Origin: Jejuia rubra
GTDB taxonomy: Bacteria > Bacteroidota > Bacteroidia > Flavobacteriales > Flavobacteriaceae
Assembly: GCF_042684665.1 (NCBI RefSeq)
Contig: NZ_JBHULY010000006.1
Span: forward strand, 1 to 64,000
Length of the DNA: 64,000 nucleotides
Direction: 5' to 3'
The notes below the pieces were generated by a model. The model did not search any database. It saw nothing but the letters and a program-made list of their open reading frames with translations, and was not told where the DNA came from. Of this stretch, positions 27,617 through 37,800 are shown piece after piece. A program made the position numbers and the translations under genes. Numbering within the stretch: the first letter of the stretch is position 1; each line of letters opens with the position of its first letter.

Positions 27617-28842
27617 TGAGTTTAAAAAAGAGATTACATGTTTTAAAGCGAAAGTACCGAAACAAGAAGATGGCGCCAGCATTTAACGCCATTCACACGT
27701 TTTTGTACTTGCCGAATGAAACCACCCATGGTGGCACGCACATCAAGGCCGCTGACGATTTAAAGCGTACTATGAACACGGTCATCATGGCCATGGTACC
27801 ATGTTTGATTTTCGGGATGTTCAATGCGGGTTATCAGCACCATTTGGCATTGGGTGAAATTCAAGCGGTATCCGGTGGATTTTTAAGTGGTGAATTTTGG
27901 ACATGGGATAATTTGGTAATTGGACTTTGGAAGATTTTACCATTGGTAGTAGTATCCTATGGCGTAGGTTTGGCGATCGAGTTCCTTTTCGCTGTGATTA
28001 AGAAACACGAAGTTGAGGAAGGATATTTGGTTACCGGAATGCTTGTGCCTTTAATCGTTCCTGTTGACATTCCATTGTGGATGCTGGCCGTTGCAGTTGC
28101 TTTCGGAGTCGTTATCGGAAAGGAAGTATTCGGTGGTACAGGGATGAATATCTTAAACCCAGCATTAACCATCAGAGCATTTTTATTCTTTGCATATCCT
28201 ACTTGGATGTCAGGAGATAAAGTGTGGGTTCACGGTGCTGTGGCAAGAGATCAAGCTATCGCGGCTGGTGAAAATTTAGATGCCATTTCTGGTGAAACCA
28301 TTTTAGGAACTTTGGCGCAAAGCAAGGAGGTGGCTTATTCGGCTTCGGATATGTTCCTTGGGTTTATTCCTGGTTCCGTTGGGGAAACATCGGCATTATT
28401 GATTCTATTAGGCGGACTATTCCTAGTGTTTGCTAAAATTGGAAGCTGGCGAATTATGCTGTCCTCAGTGATCGGAGCGATTGTAATGGGATTGATTTTC
28501 AATTCTGTTGTAGATGCAGGAATCATTTCAGATAGTAGTAAATTTTACGGATTAATGAGTACGGATTGGTGGAAACACTTAATTATCGGAGGTTTTGCCT
28601 TTGGTACAGTGTTTATGGCAACTGACCCGGTTACGGCATCACAGACTAATAAAGGGAAATGGATTTACGGTTTCTTAGTTGGATTTATTTCAATTTTAAT
28701 CCGTGTGTTCAACCCGGCATATCCAGAAGGTGTGATGTTGGCCATCTTGTTGATGAATGTATTTGCCCCAACCATCGACCATTATGTGGTTCAAGGTAAT
28801 GTGAAGAAAAGGATGAAACGTTTAAAAGTTAAAACAGCGTAA
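27616..28842 (+). CDS. nqrB: Na+-translocating NADH:quinone reductase subunit B
   Basis: A 408-residue membrane subunit with about ten helices. It carries covalently bound FMN on a Thr; the expected site is Thr258 in GSVGETSALL. It also forms part of the sodium channel. The N-terminal soluble stretch (HAFNAIHTFLY-like, THGGTHIKAADDLKRTMNTV) matches the family. The gene starts on the last base of nqrA and ends 2 bases before nqrC. Confidence 0.97.
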   Translation: MSLKKRLHVLKRKYRNKKMAPAFNAIHTFLYLPNETTHGGTHIKAADDLKRTMNTVIMAMVPCLIFGMFNAGYQHHLALGEIQAVSGGFLSGEFWTWDNLVIGLWKILPLVVVSYGVGLAIEFLFAVIKKHEVEEGYLVTGMLVPLIVPVDIPLWMLAVAVAFGVVIGKEVFGGTGMNILNPALTIRAFLFFAYPTWMSGDKVWVHGAVARDQAIAAGENLDAISGETILGTLAQSKEVAYSASDMFLGFIPGSVGETSALLILLGGLFLVFAKIGSWRIMLSSVIGAIVMGLIFNSVVDAGIISDSSKFYGLMSTDWWKHLIIGGFAFGTVFMATDPVTASQTNKGKWIYGFLVGFISILIRVFNPAYPEGVMLAILLMNVFAPTIDHYVVQGNVKKRMKRLKVKTA

Positions 28843-28844
28843 TT

Positions 28845-29639
28845 ATGGCAATTGATACTGATAAGAATTCATATACGATTTTATTCGCCATAGGTATGGT
28901 AATTGTCGTTGGTGCTTTATTGGCCTTTACGGCGTCTTCTTTAAAGCCGACGATTACAGAGAATGAGCGTATCGAAAAGCAACAAAACATTCTATATGCT
29001 ATGGGCATCAATGAGAATGATGAAAGTAGCGCAAATTTTGTGGCCACTACTGATGCTCCTGAATTGTTTCAAAAAAATGTTGTTGAGCAATGGGTATTGG
29101 AGTCTCAGGATGGTGAATTGACAAAGCAAATGTCTCGTGAGGAGTACATGAAAGCAAACAATGGTCAAGAACCTTACCTAATTAATATTAAAAAGCAAAA
29201 GAGCAATGCCAAGGATGGTGGTGTTAGAAAATTGCCATTGTTTGTTGGAAAAGATAAAAACGGCAATAAAGTTTATGTTGCGCCTATATACGGAAAAGGT
29301 CTGTGGGATGCTATCTGGGGCTATGTGGCGATGGATGATAAAATGGTAGTGAAAGGTGCTTATTTTGACCATAAAGGTGAAACGCCTGGTTTAGGAGCAA
29401 ACATTAAGCAACGTTTTTTTATGGATGATTTTATCGGCGAGCATTTGTTAAGCGAAGATGGTGCATTTAAAGGCATTACAGTTGCTAAAGGAAATGCTGA
29501 TCCGAAAAATGAAAACAAAACGGATAATGAAGTGGATGCCATAGCTGGAGCCACCATTACGGGAGATGGCGTTACCGCTATGATAAAAAGTGATTTGAAG
29601 CTGTACAAGCCTTATTTCGATAACCTATTAAAGAACTAG
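28845..29639 (+). CDS. nqrC: Na+-translocating NADH:quinone reductase subunit C
   Basis: A 264-residue subunit with one N-terminal membrane helix and a periplasmic FMN-binding domain. The flavinylation motif DAIAGATITG carries the acceptor Thr237, which needs an ApbE-type FMN transferase; one is encoded at 46749-47747. Upstream GAWDAIWGY-like text (GLWDAIWGYVAM) and HKGETPGLGANI are family features. It follows nqrB by 2 bases and precedes nqrD by 2. Confidence 0.97.
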   Translation: MAIDTDKNSYTILFAIGMVIVVGALLAFTASSLKPTITENERIEKQQNILYAMGINENDESSANFVATTDAPELFQKNVVEQWVLESQDGELTKQMSREEYMKANNGQEPYLINIKKQKSNAKDGGVRKLPLFVGKDKNGNKVYVAPIYGKGLWDAIWGYVAMDDKMVVKGAYFDHKGETPGLGANIKQRFFMDDFIGEHLLSEDGAFKGITVAKGNADPKNENKTDNEVDAIAGATITGDGVTAMIKSDLKLYKPYFDNLLKN

Positions 29640-29641
29640 AC

Positions 29642-30289
29642 ATGGGTATACTTTCAAAAAAAGACACAAAATTAATAACGGATCCGTTAGCGGATAATAA
29701 CCCAATTACTATTCAGGTTTTAGGTATCTGTTCTGCGTTGGCGATTACGGCTGAATTAAAGGCTTCCATTGTAATGTCTGTTTCCGTACTGTTCGTTTTG
29801 GGCGTTGGTAACGTGGTGATTTCCTTAATGCGAAATATCATTCCATCAAAAATTAGAATCATAGTGCAATTGGTAGTTGTTGCTGCATTGGTAATCATTG
29901 TGGATCAGGTACTGAAAGCCTTTGCATACGAATTGAGTAAAACCCTTTCGGTATTCGTTGGTTTGATTATTACCAATTGTATTATCATGGGGCGTTTTGA
30001 GGCCTTTGCTTTGGGTAATGGCCCGTGGCGCTCGTTTTTGGACGGTATTGGAAACGCCGCTGGATACGGAGCCATTTTGATAATTGTTGGATTCTTTAGG
30101 GAACTTTTGGGCTCTGGGACTTTACTTGGATTTAAAGTTTTGGGGGATCCAATCGAAAAGACAGGATTGTACGCTATCGGTTATGAAAACAATGGATTTA
30201 TGCTATTATCACCAATGGCATTGATTGTAGTTGGCGTCATCATTTGGGTACAACGTACTAAAAATAAGGCATTAATAGAAGATCATTAG
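29642..30289 (+). CDS. nqrD: Na+-translocating NADH:quinone reductase subunit D
   Basis: A 215-residue integral membrane subunit with six helices. It pairs with NqrE as an inverted-topology couple that holds an iron centre in the membrane. LVGLIITNCIIMGR-like text (VGLIITNCIIMGRFEAFA) carries the conserved Cys. The next gene is separated by an unusual 74-base spacer, listed as a repeat. Confidence 0.97.
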   Translation: MGILSKKDTKLITDPLADNNPITIQVLGICSALAITAELKASIVMSVSVLFVLGVGNVVISLMRNIIPSKIRIIVQLVVVAALVIIVDQVLKAFAYELSKTLSVFVGLIITNCIIMGRFEAFALGNGPWRSFLDGIGNAAGYGAILIIVGFFRELLGSGTLLGFKVLGDPIEKTGLYAIGYENNGFMLLSPMALIVVGVIIWVQRTKNKALIEDH

Positions 30290-30304
30290 AATAGTCGCTG
30301 TTGG

Positions 30305-30348
30305 CAGTCACAGTAAGCAGTCAACGCTGTAAACTGGGACTGAGACTG
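30305..30348. repeat. CAGT/ACTG-rich repeat between nqrD and nqrE
   Basis: The 74-base gap contains CAGTC (30305), CAGT (30311) and CAGTC (30318), then ACTGGGACTGAGACTG (30333-30348), the inverse words. Short CAGT/ACTG repeats of this look are familiar between genes in flavobacteria. All other nqr joints are 2 bases or overlaps, so this is an insertion. It could form a hairpin in the mRNA. Confidence 0.55.
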
Positions 30349-30363
30349 AAAACTTAAAAGCAT

Positions 30364-31107
30364 ATGGAACATATAGAATTATTTTTCAAATCGATTTTTA
30401 TTGACAACATGGTATTTGCCACGTTCTTAGGAATGTGTTCTTACCTAGCGGTTTCTAAAAAAGTAAGTACCGCAGTTGGTTTAGGTGCAGCAGTAATTTT
30501 TGTTTTGGCGATTACAGTACCTTTAAACTGGTTGTTGGATCAGTATTTGTTACAACCGGGTGCATTGGTTTGGTTGGGTCCAGAGTTTGCAGATTATGAT
30601 TTAAGCTTTTTATCTTTTATCATGTTTATTGCCACGATTGCCACCATGGTACAATTGGTTGAAATAGTAGTTGAGAAATTTTCGCCATCATTATACAACT
30701 CCCTTGGTATTTTCTTGCCATTGATCGCTGTAAACTGTGCAATTTTGGGAGGTTCTTTATTCATGCAGTCCCGTGAAATTGCCTCTTTAGGATTGGCCTT
30801 TAATTATGGTATTGCTTCAGGTATCGGTTGGTTCTTGGCTATTTTGGCCATTGCCGCCATTCGCGAAAAAATTAGATATTCAAATGTGCCACCGGCCTTG
30901 AGGGGGTTAGGAATTACCTTTATCATAACAGGTTTAATGGCCATTGGTTTTATGAGCTTTGGAGGTATGTTGACAGGTGGAGACGAGGAAGCAGCCAAAG
31001 AAGCAAAAACTGCTAAGGTTGAAGATAAGCTTGATGATTCGGAAGAGAACAAAGCGGTTACTGAGCCTAGTCGAAGTATAGCTAATAATACAACAATAAA
31101 TGAGTAA
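30364..31107 (+). CDS. nqrE: Na+-translocating NADH:quinone reductase subunit E
   Basis: A 247-residue membrane subunit, the partner of NqrD, with six helices and the conserved Cys in VNCAILGGSLFM. The standard part ends near residue 203. About 44 further residues are charged and low in complexity (EEAAKEAKTAKVEDKLDDSE...), longer than the well-studied Vibrio protein of about 198 residues. It overlaps nqrF by 8 bases. Confidence 0.97.
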   Translation: MEHIELFFKSIFIDNMVFATFLGMCSYLAVSKKVSTAVGLGAAVIFVLAITVPLNWLLDQYLLQPGALVWLGPEFADYDLSFLSFIMFIATIATMVQLVEIVVEKFSPSLYNSLGIFLPLIAVNCAILGGSLFMQSREIASLGLAFNYGIASGIGWFLAILAIAAIREKIRYSNVPPALRGLGITFIITGLMAIGFMSFGGMLTGGDEEAAKEAKTAKVEDKLDDSEENKAVTEPSRSIANNTTINE

Positions 31108-32413
31108 TATGATTTTGGCAATAGATTTTGGAGTTATAACAGCAACCGTGGTGGCGTTTTTGATTGTTACGCTATTGTTGGTAGCTCTTTTATTATTTGT
31201 AAAGCAAAAATTATCACCATCTGGTCCAGTAAAAATTACCATTAATGGTGAAAAGGAAATAGAAGTGGCCTCTGGAGGTAGTTTGTTGTCCACTTTGGGG
31301 GGTAAGAAGATTTTCTTGCCATCTGCGTGTGGTGGGGGTGGTACCTGTATCCAATGTGAATGCCACGTACTTGAGGGTGGAGGCGAAGCTTTGCCTACTG
31401 AAACGCCCCACTTTACAAGAAAGGAATTGCAACACGGAGCGAGATTGGCATGTCAGGTAAAAGTAAAGCAGGACATGAACATTACCATCCCAGAAGAAGT
31501 ATTTGGTATTAAAAAATGGGAAGCTGAGGTTGTGCGTAATTATAACGTAGCTTCTTTTATTAAGGAGTTTGTGGTGCGTATTCCTGAAGATATGAATTAC
31601 AAAGCTGGGGGATATATTCAAATTGAAATTCCGCCCTGCGAGATCAAATATTCTGATATTGATATTACGGCACATCCCGAAGAGCACGAAACGCCGGATA
31701 AGTTCCAAGCGGAGTGGGATAAGTTTGGTTTATGGCCTTTAGTCATGAAGAATGATGAAACCGTGGAAAGAGCTTATTCAATGGCTTCTTACCCTGCTGA
31801 AGGACGAGATATTATGTTAAACGTTCGTATTGCTACCCCACCATGGGATCGTGCTAAAAACGGTTGGATGGATGTAAATCCCGGAGTGGCATCTTCTTAT
31901 ATTTTTGCTCAAAAACCAGGAGATAAAGTTACTATTTCAGGGCCTTACGGTGAATTCTTCATCAACGAATCCGATAGCGAGATGCTGTATGTTGGTGGTG
32001 GAGCTGGAATGGCACCTATGCGTTCGCATTTATATCACTTATTTAAAACATTGCAAACAGGTCGAAAAGTAACCTATTGGTATGGTGGACGTTCTAAGCG
32101 TGAGTTGTTCTACTTGGAGCATTTCTACGATTTAGAAAAGAACTTCCCTAACTTTAAATTCTATTTGGCTCTTTCTGAGCCATTACCAGAGGATAACTGG
32201 AAGGTGAAAGAAGATATTGACGCCCCTGGTGATGGTTTTGTAGGCTTCATTCACAATTGTGTAATTGATAACTATTTAAGCAAGCACGAATCACCAGAGG
32301 ATATCGAATTGTATTTCTGTGGACCTCCATTAATGAACAAAGCCGTTCAGAAAATGGGAGAGGACTTTGGAATTCCTGATGAGCACATTCGATTTGACGA
32401 CTTTGGAGGATAG
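31100..32413 (+). CDS. nqrF: Na+-translocating NADH:quinone reductase subunit F
   Basis: A 437-residue NADH-oxidising subunit. One N-terminal membrane helix is followed by a 2Fe-2S ferredoxin domain with ligands Cys77, Cys83, Cys86 and Cys118, then a ferredoxin-NADP reductase-like module with the FAD motif RAYSMASYP and NADH loop GGGAGMAPMRSH. Electrons enter the pump here. Either the ATG at 31100 or the one at 31109 could start it; the first overlaps nqrE by 8 bases. A strong palindromic terminator follows. Confidence 0.97.
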   Translation: MSNMILAIDFGVITATVVAFLIVTLLLVALLLFVKQKLSPSGPVKITINGEKEIEVASGGSLLSTLGGKKIFLPSACGGGGTCIQCECHVLEGGGEALPTETPHFTRKELQHGARLACQVKVKQDMNITIPEEVFGIKKWEAEVVRNYNVASFIKEFVVRIPEDMNYKAGGYIQIEIPPCEIKYSDIDITAHPEEHETPDKFQAEWDKFGLWPLVMKNDETVERAYSMASYPAEGRDIMLNVRIATPPWDRAKNGWMDVNPGVASSYIFAQKPGDKVTISGPYGEFFINESDSEMLYVGGGAGMAPMRSHLYHLFKTLQTGRKVTYWYGGRSKRELFYLEHFYDLEKNFPNFKFYLALSEPLPEDNWKVKEDIDAPGDGFVGFIHNCVIDNYLSKHESPEDIELYFCGPPLMNKAVQKMGEDFGIPDEHIRFDDFGG

Positions 32414-32437
32414 TTCGAAGGCTAAGCGACATTTGGT

Positions 32438-32490
32438 AGAAATGTCATGCTGTTCCGATAACCATCGGGATTGTTTCAGCATCTCATAAT
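32438..32490. repeat. Dispersed GTCA..CTG..TTTCAG repeat
   Basis: GTCATGCTGTTCCGATAACCATCGGGATTGTTTCAGCATCTC is an expanded version of the repeat GTCATGCTGAACTTGTTTCAGCATCTC that is frequent between genes in Bacteroidota. CCGAT and ATCGG inside it pair. A related copy is at 61259-61353. It sits between nqrF and its terminator. Confidence 0.5.
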
Positions 32491-32532
32491 AAAAACGAAA
32501 AACCAACTCAATTGAGTTGGTTTTTCGTTTTT
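32491..32532. terminator. Bidirectional terminator after nqrF
   Basis: A 42-base perfect palindrome: AAAAACGAAAAACCAACTCA followed by its reverse complement, ending in T-rich sequence on both strands. It lies between nqrF and the convergent cytochrome c gene and should stop transcription from both. Confidence 0.9.
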
Positions 32533-32544
32533 ACATACTCTAAA

Positions 32545-33129
32545 CTACATTTTTGGTGGCATATATGCTGGGACTACATTTTCAACCGCAGGTATTGTCT
32601 TCAAATAAGTAAAAATAGCCTTCAGGTCATCATCTGGTAAATTGCTATAAGACTGCCACGGCATAGGAGGCATTACGGGACGGCTTCCTTCCATGCCTTT
32701 GTAAAGCCCTTTTTTAATGGACCTCAAGAATTGTTCTTCGGACCAGTTTCCAATTCCAGTATCGTCAGGGGTTAAGTTGGCCGAAAATGATGTGCCCCAT
32801 GGTCCCGTTGCGGCGGTTAGCCCCATATTAAAAAGGATGTATGACTTTGCAGTATTACTGTCATACGGGGGTAAGCCCTCATCCGAAGGATGCCCAGAAA
32901 GTAATCGGCTTGTGTCTAATTCCGGCCCTTTTTCACCAAATTTTTTCGGGGTGTGGCAATCATGGCAACCTACTGCATTTACTAATTGTTCACCACGCTT
33001 AACGGGGTCAACTTTTGGAGTTTCCTCAGCAGGCTCATAAGCTTTAACGGATTCTTCTTCCTTTTTACCGGAGTTGCATGACAAAAGAATGCAAAACCCC
33101 AGTCCTAAAAGCAAAGTGTTTGTTTTCAT
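32545..33129 (-). CDS. Monoheme cytochrome c lipoprotein
   Basis: A 194-residue lipoprotein (CILLSCNSG). A single heme motif CHDCH begins at Cys55. PVMPPMPWQSYSNLPDDDLKAIFTYLKTIP at the C-terminus supplies the likely axial Met and the usual last helix of class I cytochromes. It would carry electrons in the periplasm. It converges on the nqr operon but is not part of it. Redox partner unknown. Confidence 0.85.
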   Translation of the reverse strand: MKTNTLLLGLGFCILLSCNSGKKEEESVKAYEPAEETPKVDPVKRGEQLVNAVGCHDCHTPKKFGEKGPELDTSRLLSGHPSDEGLPPYDSNTAKSYILFNMGLTAATGPWGTSFSANLTPDDTGIGNWSEEQFLRSIKKGLYKGMEGSRPVMPPMPWQSYSNLPDDDLKAIFTYLKTIPAVENVVPAYMPPKM

Positions 33130-33214
33130 TTTGGTTGGCTTTAAATTGGTTTACCCTGCTTAAGATAGGAAATTTTGGGTTAATTTTAATGTCAAACCAA
33201 AAAGCTATAAACCG

Positions 33215-33673
33215 CTATACAGAGAACAAATGGAATTTGGTTGCTCTTTTTTTAAACAAATCTTGGATTGCCATTACATTTTCAACACCGTCCAATCGGC
33301 ACAAAAATTCAATCACCTCGCATAAGCCTTTGAATAAATTGTCTTTGTCCATTGGGTTTTCGGGCTTGTTGTTTTTATGGTGTAACGGTACTTGATAACC
33401 ACAGGCTTTTAAAAATGCATGTTCAATTCGAAGCAATTCCAACGGCGAATATCCATTAAATTTTCGGCCTAGATTTTGGTGTACTTTGCCAATGTAATTC
33501 AGTTTTAAAGTACCATGTTCATCCGATAAGTGTTTCCATCCATCGGTTTTATCTAAAATATTGCCTACTGCACATTGTTGACAACATTCAGGGTTTAGTG
33601 TGTTATTATGGAAAGCGATATACAATTTTTGTATAGCGGATTCTAATCTTTGTGAAGTTTTCATAAGACCCAA
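33215..33673 (-). CDS. Conserved hypothetical protein with a CCQQC motif
   Basis: A 152-residue soluble protein, mostly helical, with a Cys cluster ECCQQCAVGNILD near residue 30 and the motif RKFNGYSPLELLRIE. I recognise the type as a flavobacterial protein without known function. Similar proteins have sometimes been labelled as NQR subunit F in databases; nothing here supports that, since no flavin, NADH or ferredoxin motif is present. The Cys group might bind a metal. Confidence 0.7.
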   Translation of the reverse strand: MGLMKTSQRLESAIQKLYIAFHNNTLNPECCQQCAVGNILDKTDGWKHLSDEHGTLKLNYIGKVHQNLGRKFNGYSPLELLRIEHAFLKACGYQVPLHHKNNKPENPMDKDNLFKGLCEVIEFLCRLDGVENVMAIQDLFKKRATKFHLFSV

Positions 33674-33776
33674 TTTTCTTTGAAATTACAAAAAATTGCG
33701 ATTTTAATTGTGAAACTACTCTTAAAATTTTTGTTGAGTTCATACCAAACCTTAATTCATCAGCGTTAAAAAAGTA

Positions 33777-34646
33777 ATGAAGAAATTAGCAATATCTACG
33801 TTGATTTTAATCCTTATTGTTGCTTTGGCATATCAAATAAAGCCTATTCAACATACCGCAAACGCCATAGCTTCTGAAGTGCGACCGACAAGTTTGTTGA
33901 ACAAAGACAGTCTTACCATTAGGTCAAGAGTAAATGTACCCAAAGGCTACAAACGAGCAGCATATCCCAAAGGTTCATTTGAGGAATATCTTCGGAACTA
34001 TAAACTGAAACCTTTCGGGACAAGAATTATTAATTATGACGAAACCGAATATTTTTGGCAGTTTGGACATATTGGAATATTAGAAGTCCCTGTGCCTAAA
34101 AATGGTCTGCAACAATGTGCCGATGCCTTAATCCGAATCCGAAGTGAATACCTTTGGGACAATGAAAGAAAGGACGAAATCGGTTTTAATTTCACCAGTG
34201 GACATTATTGCTCATGGAAAAAGTATGCAGAGGGCTATCGCCCGAAAATTAGAGGTAACAAAGTTACATTTCATAAAACTGCTTCTAAAAATTATTCAAA
34301 AGCAAACTTCTACAAATACCTCAATTTAATTTACACGTATTCCGGGACGTTGTCACTTTACAACGAGTTACCAAAAATCAATAATCCCAAAGATTTGAAA
34401 ATTGGGGATATGTTAATTAAAGGTGGTTCGCCTGGGCATATCGTCATGATTTGTGACGAGGCGGTAAATTCAAATGGGGATAAAATCTACCTGCTTTTTC
34501 AAGGGAACACCCCGGCCCAAAGTGTGCATTTAGTAAAAAATTTAGAGGATTCCCAAATATCCCCTTGGTATCATTTGGAAAAGGATGCGGTGATTCCTGT
34601 ATCCAATTATACGTTTAATAGTTCAAAATTTGTAAGGTTTAAATGA
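33777..34646 (+). CDS. DUF4846 protein, possibly NlpC/P60-like
   Basis: A 289-residue exported protein with an N-terminal signal or anchor (LAISTLILILIVALAYQ). It matches the DUF4846 family from memory (SLTIRSRVNVPKGYKR, SFEEYLRNYKLKPFGT). SGHYCSWKKYAEGYRP around residue 145, followed some 75 residues later by GDMLIKGGSPGHIVMICD, recalls the Cys then His order of NlpC/P60 and CHAP cell-wall peptidases. That link is my inference. It stands alone on its strand. Confidence 0.7.
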   Translation: MKKLAISTLILILIVALAYQIKPIQHTANAIASEVRPTSLLNKDSLTIRSRVNVPKGYKRAAYPKGSFEEYLRNYKLKPFGTRIINYDETEYFWQFGHIGILEVPVPKNGLQQCADALIRIRSEYLWDNERKDEIGFNFTSGHYCSWKKYAEGYRPKIRGNKVTFHKTASKNYSKANFYKYLNLIYTYSGTLSLYNELPKINNPKDLKIGDMLIKGGSPGHIVMICDEAVNSNGDKIYLLFQGNTPAQSVHLVKNLEDSQISPWYHLEKDAVIPVSNYTFNSSKFVRFK

Positions 34647-34851
34647 TATGAGGACAACATCATTTTGATGGATTTGATTTCAAATCTGACTCTTTTTTGT
34701 CCGAAGTATCCGAAATTAAATAGGCGATACAACGAAAAAAATAAACCATACAGCCAAAAGTTTACTGTTTTAGGCCAAATCCAGTGATTTCCCTGCTCAC
34801 TTTCATGTTTTCATTCGATGTAGCTATATATGAATCATAAAGCTATTAATC

Positions 34852-37800
34852 ATGAAAAAAACTTTACTTCTTGCGTTGCTCTGCTTCGCAAGCATTAGCG
34901 CATTCGGCCAAACCTGGACGGGTGGTGGAGCTAACACCAACTGGAACAATACCGACAACTGGGATAATAATACCGTCCCTACTGCGTCGGATGATGTGAT
35001 TATCCCAACTGGATTTACGGTAACCTTAAATGTTACCGGAAGTGTGAAATCCATTGATGTCCAAGGGACTTCGATTTTTAACATGAACACCAGTTTTACG
35101 TTTACTGATGCATCTAGTTTTGGTGCAGATACTACTGTCAATTGGAGTGCTGGCAATTTAAATGGTAATGCGGCCATTCTTAACAATTTTGGTACGGTTA
35201 ATCTAATTAGTACTGGAAGCAAAGCTATTATTGGAAATACTAGTTTCAATAATTCCGGTACTTTTAATATCTCCTCAAGTGGTGATTTATCGATATCAGA
35301 TGGCACTTTAAACAATCTTGCTTCGGGCGTTATCGATATGCAATCCGATTCAGGGGACATCACATGGTTTTCGGGAAGCACACACATTTTGAACAATTCC
35401 GGAACCATCAAAAGGACTGCAACGGCTGGCGAAGCCCAAATTGTTGTGCTTCTCAATAACAATGACGGTACAATTCAAGTGGAAAGTGGTACTTTGTCGT
35501 TACAAAATGCTATTGGAAAAAACCTAACAGATGGTACTTTCAACGTATTTTCAGGGGCTACATTGGATTTTGATACGGTAGCTACGCTATCTGGTACCAT
35601 TACGGGGGTAAACAATGGTACTATAGGCTGGTACAGCACCTTTAGCGTTCCATTAAGTGCAACATTAAATTTCACGGGTTCGGGGGATTTTAACTGGAAC
35701 ACTGGTACGCTAAATGGCGGTGGCACACTGACCAATCTAAGTGCCGTTAATCTTGAAGGGACAGGTACCAAGACGATTTCAGAGGATACTACATTGAGCA
35801 ATCAAGGCACTTTGAACTTTACTGGAGTTGGTGATTTATCCATATCGGATGGGATATTGGACAATCTAGCTTCAGGTGTTGTTGATATGCAATCCGATTC
35901 AGGGAACATCACATGGTTTTCGGGAAGCACACACATTTTGAACAATTCCGGAACCATCAAAAGGACTTCTACCACAGGTGAAGCCCAAATCGTAGTACTT
36001 CTCAATAACAATGACGGTACAATTCAAGTGGAAAGTGGTACGTTGTCATTACAAAATGCTATTGGAAAAAACCTGACCGATGGTACTTACAACGTATTTT
36101 CAGGGGCTACATTGGATTTTGATACTGTAGTCACGTTATCGGGGGCCATTGCGGGTGTAAACAATGGTACTATAGGCTGGTACAGCACCTTTAGCGTTCC
36201 ATTAAGTGCAACATTAGATTTCACGGGTTCGGGGGATTTTAACTGGAACACTGGTACGCTAAATGGCGGTGGCACACTGACCAATCTAAGCACCGTTAAT
36301 CTTGAAGGGACAGGTACCAAGACGATTTCAGAGGATACTACATTGAGCAATCAAGGCACTTTGAACTTTACTGGAGTTGGTGATTTATCCATATCGGATG
36401 GGATATTGGACAATCTAGCTTCAGGTGTTATCGATATGCAATCCGATTCGGGGAACATCACATGGTTTTCGGGAAGTACGCACATTTTGAACAATTCTGG
36501 AATCATCAAGAGGACTGCAACGGCTGGGGAAGCCCAAATTGGAGTAATCCTCAATAATACTGATGGTACGATTCAAGTGGAAAGCGGCACATTGTCCCTT
36601 CAATCTAATATTGGTAAAAATTTTACGAATGGGATCTATAATGTGTTCGCTGGAGCTGCTTTTGATTGGGACGGCGAAGTTACCCTATTAGGAAATTTAA
36701 CAGGTACCATAGATGGGGATTTGAATTTTGTAAGCACAATTTTGGTAAATTCAACAACCACCGCAACGCTGGGTTTCAGTGGTACGGAACATGTTAATTG
36801 GGCGTCTGCCACTTTGAGCGGAGGGGGAACCCTTGTAAACCAAAGCATTATTGATTTAGTAGGGGCCGCAACCAAAACTATTAACGGGGATACTGTATTG
36901 AACAATGAAGGCATAATAAACTTCGCATCAAGTGGCGACCTTAGTATCTCACAAGGTGTTGTGAATAATCAAGTTGGGGGTATAATTGATTTACAAACTG
37001 ATAGCGGTAACCCAACCTGGTTTAGTGGATCCTCTCATATATTAAATAATTACGGATTGCTAAAACGATCAACATCAACGGGATTGGTGCAGTCTTTTGT
37101 AGAGTTGCATAATTTTGGCACTATTGAAGTAGAATCTGGTGAATTGGAAATTACAAGCTCTCAACCATTTACCAATGAAACTTCCGGAATTGTAAAAGGT
37201 ATTGGGGTATTTGATTTGCCACCAATATCGGTCTATACTAATGATGGAACATTTGAACCTGGATTGTCCCCGGGAACCTTAACTGTTCAAGGTGATTTTG
37301 AATCGACCTCAACTTCAGTTTTGGATATAGAATTGAACGGATTAACACCTGATACGGAGCATGATGTTTTAGCCATAATTGGAAATAATAATATTTTTGA
37401 GGGTATCGTAAACGTCACTATGGGCTTTGAAGGTACCGTAGGCGATGAATTTACCATTGCAACGACGAGTGGAACTATTGCCACGGCCAATTTACAATCT
37501 CCTATTGAAAATGTAGATTTTGATGGGAAGCGATATACTTTTGAGGTAAGCTATCCTGATAACAACAAAGTAGTACTGACCATTACAGATAAGTTGGACA
37601 TTTTGCCTCCCGATATTATCACCAAGGATATAACGGTGCAATTGGACAATACGGGTAACGTAAGTATTGTGCCCACCGATGTGGATGACGGGACAACTGA
37701 CAATTGTACCCCAACAAACGAATTGGTTTTTGCACTGGATGTAATGGATTTCACTTGTGCAGATTTAGGCGATAATATTGTTATGCTTACAGTAACGGAT

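Noticed and set aside
31214..31708. Minus-strand open frame of 164 codons inside nqrF
   Set aside because: It is antisense to the ferredoxin domain, whose conservation explains the absence of stops.
33215..33673. Second NqrF, as similar proteins are sometimes labelled
   Set aside because: It has no ferredoxin, FAD or NADH motif. The real NqrF lies at 31100-32413.
35281..36933. CRISPR-like regular repeats
   Set aside because: The units are 549 bp, in frame and coding, without short repeats and spacers. They are protein domain repeats.
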